Part shown: positions 50,801-63,326 of the stretch, in pieces
How positions within the stretch are numbered: position 1 is the first letter of the stretch
How the letters are laid out: each line of letters begins with the position of its first letter
Source: Candidatus Peribacteria bacterium
GTDB taxonomy: Bacteria; Patescibacteriota; Gracilibacteria; Absconditabacterales; Absconditicoccaceae
Reading direction: 5' to 3'
DNA: 64,000 nucleotides
NCBI GenBank assembly: GCA_031276875.1
Contig: JAISMG010000037.1
Span: forward strand, 35,770 to 99,769
Made by a program: the position numbers and the translations under genes
Notes under the pieces: generated by a model
What the model saw: only the letters and a program-made list of their open reading frames with translations
Databases searched by the model: none
Told to the model about the DNA's origin: nothing

Positions 50801-53800
50801 TGAAAGATTTTGTTCGTTCTCATTTGCAGAGGTCAGTATTATCAATTTTAAGGCAACTTTGACTTCCTGTTAAGATGATGTTGATGTCTACGAGTCCTAC
50901 ATTTTCTATGGAAGAAATGCTGAGTTGGGCAGTTGGATTTTTCTCATTGATGGTAGTGGTATTGAGGTAAGTTTTTATTTTACTATAAAAAGTAGAGAGA
51001 CGTTTGCTCGCGTCTGCTTGTATGGCGGTAGTGTTGGTACTTTCTATGCTGTTTTCTTTATTATAAAGAAGCGTTTCAGGAGTATCATCGGTAGAAATGA
51101 GGTCTTTTCGCTCTTGTCCAAAGTCTTCCATTGATTCTGCTCGTGGTTCTAGGGTATTTTCTTTTTCTTTGGTGAAATATTCACCAAAGCTTCCGTCTGC
51201 TAAGCTAGGTCAGAGACTTGCACTAAAATCAAGCGTAAGTTTTCCAGGAGTCGCGAGGGTTTGTTTTAGTCGACATCCAAATGCTGTAAATCGTGGTCGA
51301 CGATCTGGTCATTCAAAGTCAAAAAGTAACACACTTCCATCAGTAGGAATTCAGCATTCATCTGCTAATTCTTGAACACTAGAAAGCAGACTATCATCGG
51401 AAGAAGTAGTGGAAGGTTTAGTGGCAACTGCTGTAGCTTTCTTTGCTTTTGCCTCTGCAAGCTCTGTAGGGAAAATAGGAGCAGCAATGATACGGTCTTT
51501 TTCATCAGAATTGATGTAGGCCACTTCGTATCCTTTGGGTTTGTAAGTAGGGAGTACGAGGGGGCTTTTGTTGTTTCCTTCTGTAAGGTATTCTTTGAGG
51601 GTGTATTGTACTTTATTACTAATGTCAAAGGAGCTTCTCGTATTGATAATATCTTTTTCAATGAGGTTATCGCTTTGTTTTTCGGTATTGGTGAGATTTT
51701 GGTAGTAAAGCATTTCTGTGATGGTGTCGAGTTGTCCAGTTCCTCCTAATGCAGTGAGAAGGTCATCGTAGGTGAAGAGATTGTAAGGACGAACACTAGT
51801 ATCTATATCAGGAGTAGCTCATTTGAAGTTAAGACTTTTTAATTTGTTGTAGGCTGCATTCATTGATTGTTTAGCGTTTTGTGCCCCAGTGAGGAATATG
51901 TTATATTCGTTGACTTTATTTTTGAGATAACTTTCTAAAGCTGATTTGATTTCAGGGATAGTTTTTAGGATTTGGTGTCCATTGGAGTCAGCTTTGTAGA
52001 TTTCTACTTTGTAAAGGTTAGGGTAGATAAATTTGACTTCTTGAGCGTTAATTCCTTGAAAAGTGACGTATCTTGGGGAGTCGATAGGACGGTCAGGAGT
52101 AAGCATATTGAGTCAAGGGATATCTAATTGTTCATCTATATTTTTTCCAGTAAAAAGTTCTTGAATTTTTGAACTAATATCTTGAGTTAAGCTTGTATTA
52201 GTAAAATCATTTGCTGTGAGTTTTCCAAATTTTATATTTGTATCACTACAGGTATTTTCATCACTGCAGTTTATATCTATATCTTTAATATGAAAGAAAC
52301 TACGCATATCATTAGGTATTTTGTTTTTTATAGCTGTACTTATTTGATCATCATCTCAATTAAAATCAATACCATCTGTATTAATAATGATATTATTATT
52401 GTTGGATGTTCCTATGAGTGATAAAATTTCACTAAGGTCATCACTACATTTATTTTGACACATTGTGATTATGCGTGTTTGGAAATTTGTAAGAAGAGTA
52501 TTGATATTTTGATATTGGGTTTTATAAGTTTGAATAAGATTGTTAGTATACATATTTTGGAGATTTTTTAGTTCTGTATTGATGGTAGATATTCGTCCAC
52601 TAGCGAATTCAATTTGCTGCTTTTTTATATACAAAGTTTCGTACTCTACATCTTCAATATTTTTTAAGGTATTTAATAACGAATTCACTTGTACTGTTTG
52701 TAGAAGATTGTATAAGTCTTCTAGAGATTGGGAAGTATTTCAATTTGAAAATTTGTTATCTCTTAAAATCTTTTTAATATTATCAATATAGGTACTGATA
52801 TTTCATTGGTGAGTAGTGATAGTAGTTAAGTTTCTCTCTTCCTCTTCTTTTGCTAATTCTGTAGCAATAATGAATAAAGAAGTCTCAATATTAGAAAGTT
52901 CTGTGTTGATAGTTGAAAGATTTGTGACAATTGTTGTTCCTATATTTTTGATTTCATCTAAAGTTCCGCCAGTATTAAATCGAGTTCATAATAAAGAGTT
53001 TATGTCATTGATAATTCTTTGATAATAATTAGTCAGATAAGAACCCGTTCAAAATTTTGTGGTTTTAATTCCATTGAGTTGATTAGACAGGGTACTAATA
53101 TTTTTAACGATAGAAGAAATAACTTTAAAAGTATGGCTTTCTTTTCGTTTTCCCATTCTATTAGTTTCTCGATACAAATCGAAGGTAGGAGAATTTGGCT
53201 TTATTTTCCACGTATCATGATAATCATTATTATCCTTTCCATTATTATAAATAGTGAAAAAGTCTAATTCGTTAAACGTAAGATGTTCATCAGGTAGTCT
53301 TTTATTGATAGTTGTAAACTTTCCTGCAAGGTCTCCATCAGTAGTATCAGTAGGGTTGATTGCTTTTCTAGCAATTTGTAAAGCAGTAGGAGATGCATAT
53401 TCTGAAGCTGCTACATAGCTATTTGCTTTAAACTGTGGAGTAGTAAGAGCTTTACTTCCTCCAATATCAAAAATATCATTAAGAGCATTTTTTCCATTGA
53501 AGTTTTCGAGGATATATATTCATTCATTTATTTTTTCAAAATCTAAATTAATAGGAGAGCCACCTCATCGTCGTCTTTGAGTAAATTCTGGTATTGTTTC
53601 ACAGTCTCCATCATTAGTTGTATTAGTATCTTCTGGATGACACGATCAGATAGGTTCGCTAATAACTTTGGTACATACCATTTTCCACCAACTAAATGGT
53701 CGTCGAGAGGCACACTTTAGTGTTCGTCAAGCATACGTTTTATTTTTTTCGTAGTGATTGTATTCATCTTGAGTATTCAAAATATTATATCCTCTGTTTG

Positions 53801-55334
53801 CTTCTACTTGGGTTGAAAAAATATCATAAGATGCTCCTAGAGATTTTAATGAAAGGTTTGTTTTATCTTGTGGTGTGATTGCAGGGTTAATGCTTGCTTG
53901 TATTGTATTGGAATTGATACCATCTAGTCAAGTAAGATTTCTATAACTTCCTCTATATATGCTTAATTCTTGTGCATTAGAAATGAGATTAGCACTTTTC
54001 CCAAAATAAAATACTTCATACTTGCTTTCTAAATATTTGTTGGTTTTATTTTTACATATTTTAATTCACAAGACTCTTTTACATCATCCTACTTTTTCTG
54101 CTTGTATAGTTGTATATGATACTGGCAATACAATATCCATATCATACTTTTCACTTTCAATCTTCTCATCTACCGCTCTTTCCAATGCATTATTGAAACT
54201 AATCAATGCCCCCTGCACACTCGTATTCCCCCCATTCACCACATCTTTCAGATTTATTTTATCTGTTGAACTGTCAGCTCTGGTGATCAGTTGGGCTCCA
54301 TCATCATCTGTATATCCCGTCAACCATCTTCCTCCAGCCATCACATTATCCCTCAAGATAACTGCATTCTGCGTCGAATAGACTTTAGGATAATCCAATA
54401 AAAAGCTTTCTTTTATCGTTTTTTCTACTACTTTGGTGGAAAGTCCTTTATCAGTGCTACTTCCTGCATTACTCACCATTGCTGCAATATCAATAGCATT
54501 TCCGTTTTCGTCTGTCAGACTACCACCCAATTCTTTCATCGTGGCGGCAAGGTCGGTAGCAATTTCTTCAGCTCCTTCATTTTGTTTTCCTTGAAACATT
54601 TTCAGCATTAAGGGAGTGAACCTTTGATACCCAATATCCTCACTAAAGAGGATTTTATTTTGGTAAAACTGGAGATTGTCTTCCAAAAATCCGTTTCTAT
54701 TGGCAATAAAATCCTCATACCAAATGTCTTTCCCGATAAAGCTTTGAGGATTATTTCTGTAGGTTTTGATTTTGTTGAAAAACTTTTTGTAGTCGGCAAT
54801 CTCTCCGTCATAATCAATCAATCCGTGTCGAATTTCAGCTTGACCTTTACTATTTCCATTAGGGACAAAATACTGGTCATCAGGATTTCGTACGTATTTC
54901 TGTTCTAGAAAGTCTACATACGGATAAATGCTTGGGAACAGGTAGCCTGCTTGATTGATGACCGGAAGCGGGATATTCCCTATCAAAATCACTCCCAATA
55001 GCGTAGAATTGACTCCTGATAACCCATCAAAATACATATTTTCCAGCATATGAGAAATCTGGGGAGCATCAATAGTTTGAAGATTGAGTGGCATTACCAA
55101 GGCTTTACTTTCGGGGATTTCTTGTTGGATGTATTGCGTGGCGTATCGTTGAATATCTTCTGCAAGTGGCGTATAAATGCTATCATCTACAAAAACTGCT
55201 ACCATATTGACGTGAGGGATATTGGTGTTTTGTGCTCGCACTTCAAACAGCTCAGAAAGCTGTTGAATACAGAGTGAAGCAATATAAATCGCGAGGGTAG
55301 TAAAGACAAACGTTTTTTTCCCTTGATTTCGCAT
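41895..55334 (-). CDS. Giant multidomain secreted/surface protein, 4479 aa in code 25
   Basis: All large minus-strand track ORFs from 54084-55334 down to 41895-42266 are in one frame; every gap was read for TTA/CTA on the plus strand and none was found, only TCA (UGA); true TAA at 41895-41897; N-terminal TM/signal MRNQGKKTFVFTTLAIYIASLCI. Confidence 0.9.
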
Positions 55335-55578
55335 CAGTTTTTTTAGAGAGAGTAAAAGAAAAAATCTATTCCTTTTTCAGAGTTCTTTATATCTATTGTT
55401 TTGCTGAGAAAAAAAAAGAAGATATCTGTTTGTGTATGTATTTCGGCTTGTTTTTTTTTAATAATGTGATGTAGATAGTAATCACTACAGCTGGTATCGT
55501 TTTTTTGTACTTTTTTTATTGTCACATTTTGATTTTTTTTTCGTTCTACTAATAGTTTTATTCTCTATTCTTATTGCT

Positions 55579-56322
55579 ATGAAAACTATTGACAGGATTT
55601 TATGAAGTCTTGGACTTATTATCTTGTGTGTTGTTATTGTTTACACTTTTAAACCTAATCCTTCTGTGGAAGGCAACGTTGGTGTGGAAGTCACAGGAAA
55701 AGGCATTGTAAAAGTCCAACCCGACACGCTTACTTTAACGTTTAATGTGCAAGAAAGAGCCGCCACCACCAAAGAAGCTCAAACAAAGATTGATACTATC
55801 AGCGAAAAATTTATGCTTACAACACAAGAATTAGGTGTGGAAAAAAGAAGCATTCAGACTTCTAATTACTCTGTTCATCCTAATTATCACTGGGATAATG
55901 AAACCAATAAACAGACGATTGATGGATATAATGCCAGTCAAACTATCGTCATTACGTTGAATGGAAGCGGATTTGTAGAACTGGGACAACAGGTACTGAG
56001 TGTTGCTCCCAATGTAGGAAATATCAGCATCAATGGAAGTTCCTTTTCTGTGACCGATAAATCCAAAGGAGAACAGGAAGCTAGAACTTTAGCGGTACAG
56101 CACGCATATCTGAAAGCTCAACAGCTTGCCAAAGTTGCAAAAGCAAAACTTGGAAAACCTGTACGTATTTCTGAAACGGTGAGTGTAGGAGGATTTTATC
56201 CTACCTATGCAAATGCCAAAGTAATGAATGATGCTGTAGCAGAAAGAGAAGAGACAGCAACATTAGAAATGGGAGAAAATGAAATTAGTGTAAATGTAAA
56301 TATTACCTATGCTATCAAATAA
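55579..56322 (+). CDS. SIMPL (DUF541) domain protein
   Basis: MKTIDRIL(G)SLGLIILCVVIVYTF...VEVTGKGIVKVQPDTLTLTFNVQERAATTKEAQTKIDTISEKFMLTTQELGVEKRSIQTSNYSVHPNYHWDN...YNASQTIVITLNG. Confidence 0.9.
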
Positions 56323-56417
56323 TAAGGTGTATTGTTTCTAAACCATCCTTAGGTTGCAGAAAACTATTTTGTTGATTTTAAGATAGATTTAAGCTATCTC
56401 CATAGTATACCACTATA

Positions 56418-57809
56418 ATGCAGCTCAAAACTTCTACCAAAATTTCTCTCAAATTTACCTTCTTTACGATGGTAGTGCTTATGGTTTTTTCGCAAATTAT
56501 TTTGGTGTTGTTTTTTGAAACTCGATACACAAAACAGCAAGCAAGACTTTACGTGAATACTACCTACCAGCCACCTTTCCTTCTAGACCTTTTGCATAAT
56601 ACTTTCTGGGACAAAAATGCTCTTTTCAAAAAGAACATCCTAAAAAGAATGAAAACTGATATCAAAAACTTACGCTTGTCCAATGTTCATACGTTTACAC
56701 CTCTTTTTCCTCGTCCTCAGGTAGACGTAATAGCTGAATTCCCTTTAGAAGAATTTACGGAAGCTAATGGATATTATAAAGTCAGTATTTTTTTCTTCTC
56801 TACCAAAGGGTATGTTCAGATTTTTTACAAAGAAGGAGCATTTTTTGTTTATCGTATCCATAATGATAAGGTCACTTATCTGGATGTTACGGAATTTATC
56901 TATGCTCAAATCGAACTTGTGCAATTACTGTCGCTTTGGGGAATTGGGTTTTCTATTTTAGTTTATCTAATTTCTCTGTATTTTGTCAAGTCTTCTTTTA
57001 AAAATTTAAAAAAGCTGACAAGTTTTGCACAGCATTTAGATTTTGATAGACTTTCCGTTCCTTTAAAAATATCAGGACATAAACACGATGAAATTAAAGT
57101 AATTTCCGACGCTCTCAATGCTTCGTTGGAAAGAATTCATACCCAAATTATCGCTCTCCAAGATTTTATTGCCAATGCTTCCCACGAGCTTAAAACCCCG
57201 CTTATGATGATAAACAGTGAAATTGATATTGCCATAAAACAAAAGGAATATCCCCAACATTTACTCACCATTAAGGATAATGTGAAAAGACTTTCAAATA
57301 TTTTGGAAATTTTTACACTTATTACACGTTTAGAAAGCTCCAAACAACTTACTCCCCAGAAAGAAGTCAAACTTTTTCCTCTCATCCAAAATCTCATCAA
57401 AACCTTAAAAACTAAATATCCAAATCGTAGCATTATTCTGCATTTGGATAAGCAATCTAGCGTAGTAGCTCATCCTATGCTTTTGGAAATTGTTATCAAA
57501 AATCTGCTGGAAAATGCTTATAAACATTCTGGGGCAGAAGCAGAAATTACTGTAATAGGTACTGCTCATAGTTTATCTGTAAGTGATACAGGAAAATGAA
57601 TTCCTCCTGCTTATCAGGAAAAGATTTTTGAAAGATTTCGACAACTAGAAAATACAGAACATACTGAATATAGTTTTGGATTGGGATTGTATTTGGTAAA
57701 AAGAATTGTTCAGTTGCACGGACGAACGATTAGCTTGCACAGTGAAGTAGGAAAAGGAACGACGTTTACGATTACCTTTTCTCCCAAATTATTTCCTTGA
57801 AAAGAATAA
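56418..57809 (+). CDS. Sensor histidine kinase
   Basis: Two TM segments, HELKTPLMMINSEID (H-box), NLLENAYKHSG (N-box), VSDTGK(G)IPPAYQEKIFERF (G1), FGLGLYLVKRIVQLHG, GKGTTFTITF. Confidence 0.95.
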
Positions 57810-57852
57810 AAAAAGTTTGACCTCCAGTATTGAGAGTATCAAACTTTTTTTT
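57808..57852. terminator. Bidirectional Rho-independent-type terminator between convergent genes
   Basis: AAAAAGTTTGA ... TCAAACTTTTTTTT inverted repeat with flanking A/T tracts. Confidence 0.8.
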
Positions 57853-57889
57853 ACTTTCTTCCATTCATTACACTTTCGTAATGGTATTT

Positions 57890-60076
57890 TTACATTTTCG
57901 TATGAAAGGTTCTTTCAATCACTTCCAGTTGATGAGCTTTGGATAAGCGGACAAAGTTTACTGCATATCCTGATACTCTAATCGTCAATTGAGGATAGTT
58001 TTCTGGGTGCTCGTAAGCGTCCATTAGTACTTCTCTATTGAGGACATTAACGTTGAGATGGAAAGCGTTCTTTTTGAAGTAGCCATCCATCATTCCGGTC
58101 AGATTTTCTACCTGTTCTGCTTTCGTAGCACCTAGCGACATTGGAACGATAGAAAAGGTATTGGAAACTCCATCCTGTGCAAAACGGTAATCAAGTTTCG
58201 CTACAGAATTGAGGGAGGCAATCGCTCCACTGCTATCTCTTCCGTGCATAGGATTGGCTCCCGGTGCAAATGGTTCTCCGGCTTTTCTTCCATCAGGAGT
58301 AGCTCCGGTATTTTTTCCATACATTACATTGGAAGTAATCGTCAATACAGATAACGTTGGATTAGCATTTTTGTAGGTTTTGTGCTTTTTGAGCTCAGTG
58401 AAGAAGTATTCCAAGATTTCCTGTGCAATACTATCTACTCTATCGTCATCATTTCCATACTTTGGAAAGTCTCCCTCAATTTGAAAGTCTTTCGCAATGC
58501 CATTTTCATCTCTTACTGCAGTTACTTTAGCATATTTAATAGCTGAAAGGCTGTCTGCAATGATGGAAATTCCTACCATTCCATAGGCGATATCTATTCC
58601 ATAGTTGGTATCAACAAATGCCATTTGAGCTTTTTCATAATAATATTTATCGTGCATATAGTGGATGAGATACATTGCTTTGGCGTATACTCTCGCAGTT
58701 TCTGCCATTGCGAGTTTAAAATTTGCCAACACTTCCTCATATTGCAAAGGTCCCTCAGACAATTTCGCAATGCCAGACATTACTTGCACGCCTTCATCTT
58801 CTTCTTTTCCTTCATTTACTGCCAAGAGAAGCGTCTTTGGCAAATTGGCTCTCGCTCCAAAATGCTGAATTCTTTTCCCGATTTCCTGATACGAAACACA
58901 ACACGCAATTCCATAATCATCTCCTCCACGTACCGTTTGCATTAGGGTATCATTTTCATATTGGATAGAGGAAGTATCAATCGAAACCTGTGCACAAAAC
59001 GCTTTAAATCCTTCAGGCAATTCAGGCGACCAAAGCACCGTCAAATTTGGTTCTGGAGAAGCTCCAAGATTGTATAAGGTTTGGAGAAATCTGAATGAAG
59101 TTTTGGTCACTTTGCTTTTCCCGTCTTGAAAATGTCCTCCAATACTTTCGGTGACTCGTGTTGGGTCTCCTCCAAAGATTTCATCATAAGAAGCGGGTCT
59201 CAAATGACGCACCAAACGTAATTTCATCACGAAATGGTCAATCATTTCTTGAGCTTCTACTTCTGTAAGCGTTCCTGCTTGCAATTCTTTTTCCAGATAC
59301 ACATCTAAAAAAGAAGAAACATTTCCAAGTGACATTGCGGCTCCATCTTGTTCTTTCACTCCTGCGAGATAAGCAAAGTACACAAATTGGATGGCTTCTT
59401 TTGCGGTTTGAGCAGGTTTAGATACATCATATCCATATTTTTGTGCCATCGTTTTGATGTCATTCAATGCGGAGATTTGGAGGAAAACTTCTTCTCTCAG
59501 ACGAACTTTATCGTCGTTCATCTCTCCAGCAATGGCTTCAAAATCAGCCTTTTTTTCTGCTATCAATTGGTCTGCTCCATAAAGTGCTAGCCTTCTGTAA
59601 TCTCCGATAATTCTTCCTCTAGCGTAATTGTCAGGGAGTCCCGTTACAATATGTTTGGATCTGTACAGTCTACATTCTTTGTCATAGACAGAAAAGACTG
59701 CATCATTGTGGTTTTTTGCATAGGTGAAAATGTCTTTTACTCTGGGAGACAAATCAAGTTCTCTTTCATTGAGAGCACTTTCTACGACTCTGACTCCTCA
59801 GAAGGGTTTAATCCCTCTTTTGAGAGGAGCGTCGGTTTGGAGTCCTACAATGACTTCCAGATTTTTATCAATGTATCCTGCGTCGTGAGCCGTGATACTA
59901 GAAATAGTATCAGTATCTGCATCCAAAAGCCCATTATGAGCTCTTTCTTGTTGGAGCAAATCGCGAACTTTATTTCGCAAAGTAGTTGTCCTCTCTGTTG
60001 GTCATTGGAGAAAAGAGGCATCTCCATCGTATGGCGTAATATTGTCATACACAAATGTTCTTACATCAATCGTCAT
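57890..60076 (-). CDS. pflB: Formate C-acetyltransferase (pyruvate formate-lyase)
   Basis: YDGDASFLQ(G)[17 protein letters not shown](G)[81 protein letters not shown]-terminal [29 protein letters not shown]. Confidence 0.96.
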
Positions 60077-60231
60077 TATTATAGTATAGTATGAATTAAA
60101 AAGGGTATTTCAAATTCCCTCAACGTGAGGAGAATATTTGTAGCTGGTTTTCGAACTTTAAAAGGGATTTCAAGTGCGAGGATTAATTATAATCAACCGA
60201 GGAAAAATTGCAAGAGAAAATTGCAAGGACA

Positions 60232-62382
60232 TTAAAACAAACGCTCCTGCACATTCCTCACTGAAGCAACAACCTTTGGAGCATTCACTTCTAAACTTTT
60301 TAAAAACGGAAATTCACGGAGCAACGTCTCTCGTCCCTCATACATCGTCAACCCTTCTGCTTGTTGGAGCTTTTTAGCACCAGCTTTTTCTCCTACTAAT
60401 AAGAAATCTGTACGTTCCGTGGGCTTCCCGTGAAAACCATATCCCTGTTGTACCATCAGTTCTTTGATTTTGTCTCTAGAAAATGGGAAGGTTCCCGTGA
60501 TAGCAAAGGTTGCACGTTTCTCTTTTTTTTCTTTGACTTCACGTACCGCCGAAAAACGTATCCCCACGCGTTCCAATTGACGCAGCAATTCCAGAGTATG
60601 AGAAGCAGAAAAAAAATTCTGAAGCGTAAACACGGTTTTTTCTCCAATTCACGGAAGCATAATCACCTTTTCACTATCGGTTAAAATCGCCTGCATTTTG
60701 TCCAAACTATCCGCCTGTTCTTTGGCAAGCAATTTGCAAATATCTTGAGAGGTCTTTTCTCCCACGTGAGGAATGCCCAAAGCATTGATAATTCTCCACA
60801 ACGGCTGCTTTTTGGAAGCTTTTACCTGTTTGGTAATCTCATAAATTTTTCTATCTCCAAAGCCGGGAAATTTTCTGAGCATAATCCGCAATGCAGCATC
60901 TTCTAATTTGTACATATCTGCTACATTGTGCATAATCCCTTTATCTACCAGCACATCTACGACACCTTCACCAATTCCCTGAATATTCATCGCATTTTTA
61001 CTCACAAAATGCAAAATCTTTTCTTTCACTTGGGCAGGACAATTGGGATTGGTGCAATAATAATGCATTCCACTATTGATAACGGGGTCATTACACGACG
61101 GACAAAATAACGGAGCTTGAATAAGCTGTTCCTCACCGGTTCTACGCTCTTTGATAACGCCCATAATATGCGGAATTACTTCTCCACTTCTCTGTATCCA
61201 TACCACATCAAGTTGTCTAATATCTTTGTGCCTGATAAAATCAAAATTATGCAAACTCGCTCTCGAAATCTCTACTCCACTTACTTTCACAGGACGCAAA
61301 TTGGCGACCGGCGTAATAATTCCGCTTCTCCCCACCTGAAAATCCACAGAAAGAATTTGTGTGCTCATCTGTTCAGCAGGGAATTTGTAGGCAATCCCCC
61401 ATCTAGGATGGTGCATGGTGCTTCCCAATAGTTGACGATAACCAGTATCTGCTACTTTGATAACCAATCCATCAAAATCAAAATCCTGACTATCCAAAAA
61501 CGCTTTTATCGCTGGATTGAGGCAGATTTCTTCAATCGTATATCCTTGCGTAAGGGAAGCAGGAAAACTCATCATAGGCAGAGCAGAAGACCCAATATCA
61601 TAGCCAACGCTTTCTCCTTCAGCATTTTCTGCATACAGTACATCATAGACAAAACAAAACAAATTTCTTTTGGCAACTTCTCCACTATCCAGCAATTTGA
61701 TACTGCCTGCTGTAGCATTTCTCGTATTGGCAAAGAGTTCTTTTCCTTGCTGTTCTCTCTGAAGGTTTAAGGATTTCCAGACCGATTTCGACATCATAAT
61801 TTCTCCTCTAATACTCAGCAATGCTGGTACATCGTACAATTTTTTGGGCAGATTTTTAATCGTTTTTACATTAGTAGTAATATCTTCTCCCGTATAGCCA
61901 TCTCCACGCGTAATTGCTTGGACAAATTCGCCTTCTTGGTAAATCAATTCCACCGAAATGCCATCATATTTGGGTTCAATAGTATACTGATACTCCACAA
62001 TCTCCTGTTTCGCCAACAGCTTTTTTATCCTTTCATCAAAATTTGCCAAATCTGCGGGATTGTAGCTATTTTCGAGAGAAAGCAGAGGAACTTTATGGTC
62101 AGCTTTGGAAAACCCTTCAGCAATCTGTCCCACTAACGACTGTGTAGGACTATTATTGGAAATGAGATGAGGAAATTCCGCTTCTATCCTCAGTAAAAAA
62201 TCAAAAAGTTCATCATATTGCGTATCGGAAATGATGGGGCTATTTTGTACGTAATAGAGATGATTATGTTCGGTTAGCGTATCCACCAACGACTGGTAAA
62301 GTGTAGCAATGTCTGAAAGTGTCGTAAGGTCAGTAGTAGAAGCAAGCTCTTGAAGCATTTGAGTTTGAGCAGAAAGAGACAT
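60232..62382 (-). CDS. ligA: NAD-dependent DNA ligase
   Basis: HNHLYYVQNSPIISDTQYDELF, EPKYDGISVELIY, TRGDGYTGEDITTNVKTI, LSIRGEIMM, FANTRNATAGSIKLLDSGEVAKRNL, zinc CPSCNDPV...YYCTNPNCPAQ, HhH LP(G)IGEKTV, BRCT ATFAITGTFPFSRDKIKELM. Confidence 0.97.
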
Positions 62383-62392
62383 TCGTATAACT

Positions 62393-63286
62393 CTAAAATA
62401 AAAGATGTTCCCACAAAGTCGTAATCAGCTTTTTGTGTTCTTGGAGATGAAACATATTGGAAAAAAGGCTGGCTACGGTCAAGGGTCCTACTCCTCCTGG
62501 CACGGGAGTAATCGCTTTCACGAGCGGCTCGACTTCATCAAATTTCACATCTCCTACCGCTTTTCCATCGAGAAATCCATATCCCACATCTATCACGATT
62601 TGTGTTCCATTGGGATTGATGAACTGTTTGTCTATGAGATGAATTTCTCCCGTACAGGAAATAATCACATCAGCATTTTTTGTCCACATTGCAATGGTTG
62701 CTTTGGTGTCTACTGCGGTAAATGTCGCTACATTTGCTCCTCTCAGCACACATTCAATCGCCAAGGGTTTACCTACCACATTACTCTGCCCGATGATAGC
62801 AATCTTCATCCCTTTCATTTCCCCCAACTGATAAAAATCCCAAAGTTCAAACACCGCTTTGGCGGTAGCCGGCTGAAAGGAAAGTAGTCCCATTTGATTT
62901 CGCCCATTGATAACTCCACCCAATCCATCAATGTCTTTTAAGGGATGCACTGCTGCACAGATTTCATCCTTATCTTGTTGTAAATCATCAGGTAAAGGAA
63001 GCTGACAAATAATGCCAATACACTGAGGGTCAGCATTAAGTTGGGCGATAAGCGTAAGAATGGTAGCTTTGGTCGTGAGTAAGGGTGCCTCTTGTCCGAA
63101 AATTTTGCATTCCATTCACAGGTCTTCTGCGTATTTCTTTTTTAACTTTACGTACACGTGAGAAGGATTATCTACCCCAATGAAAATAATAGCCAGATAG
63201 ACTTTGGAGTTGCCAAAAAGACGTTGCTTGTGAGCAAGTAAACGCGGTTTTATTTGCAGAGCTAAAGGTTTTCAGGAAAGAAGCAT
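62393..63286 (-). CDS. folD: Bifunctional methylene-THF dehydrogenase/cyclohydrolase
   Basis: Code-25 translation MLLS(G)KPLALQIKPRLL...VYLAIIFIGVDNPSHVYVKLKKKYAEDL(G)MECKIF...CQLPLPDDL...PLKDIDGLGGVIN...IIGQSNVVGKPLAIECVLRGANVATF...ITPVPGGVGPLTVASLFSNM. Confidence 0.92.
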
Positions 63287-63326
63287 TAACGACGTATCCA
63301 GACAAGTAAAACTGTAAGCAGTATAT

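Noticed and set aside
55343-55525. ORF MTIKKVQKNDTSCSDYYLHH...
   Set aside because: Low-complexity AT-rich intergenic sequence in the divergent promoter region; no coding signature.
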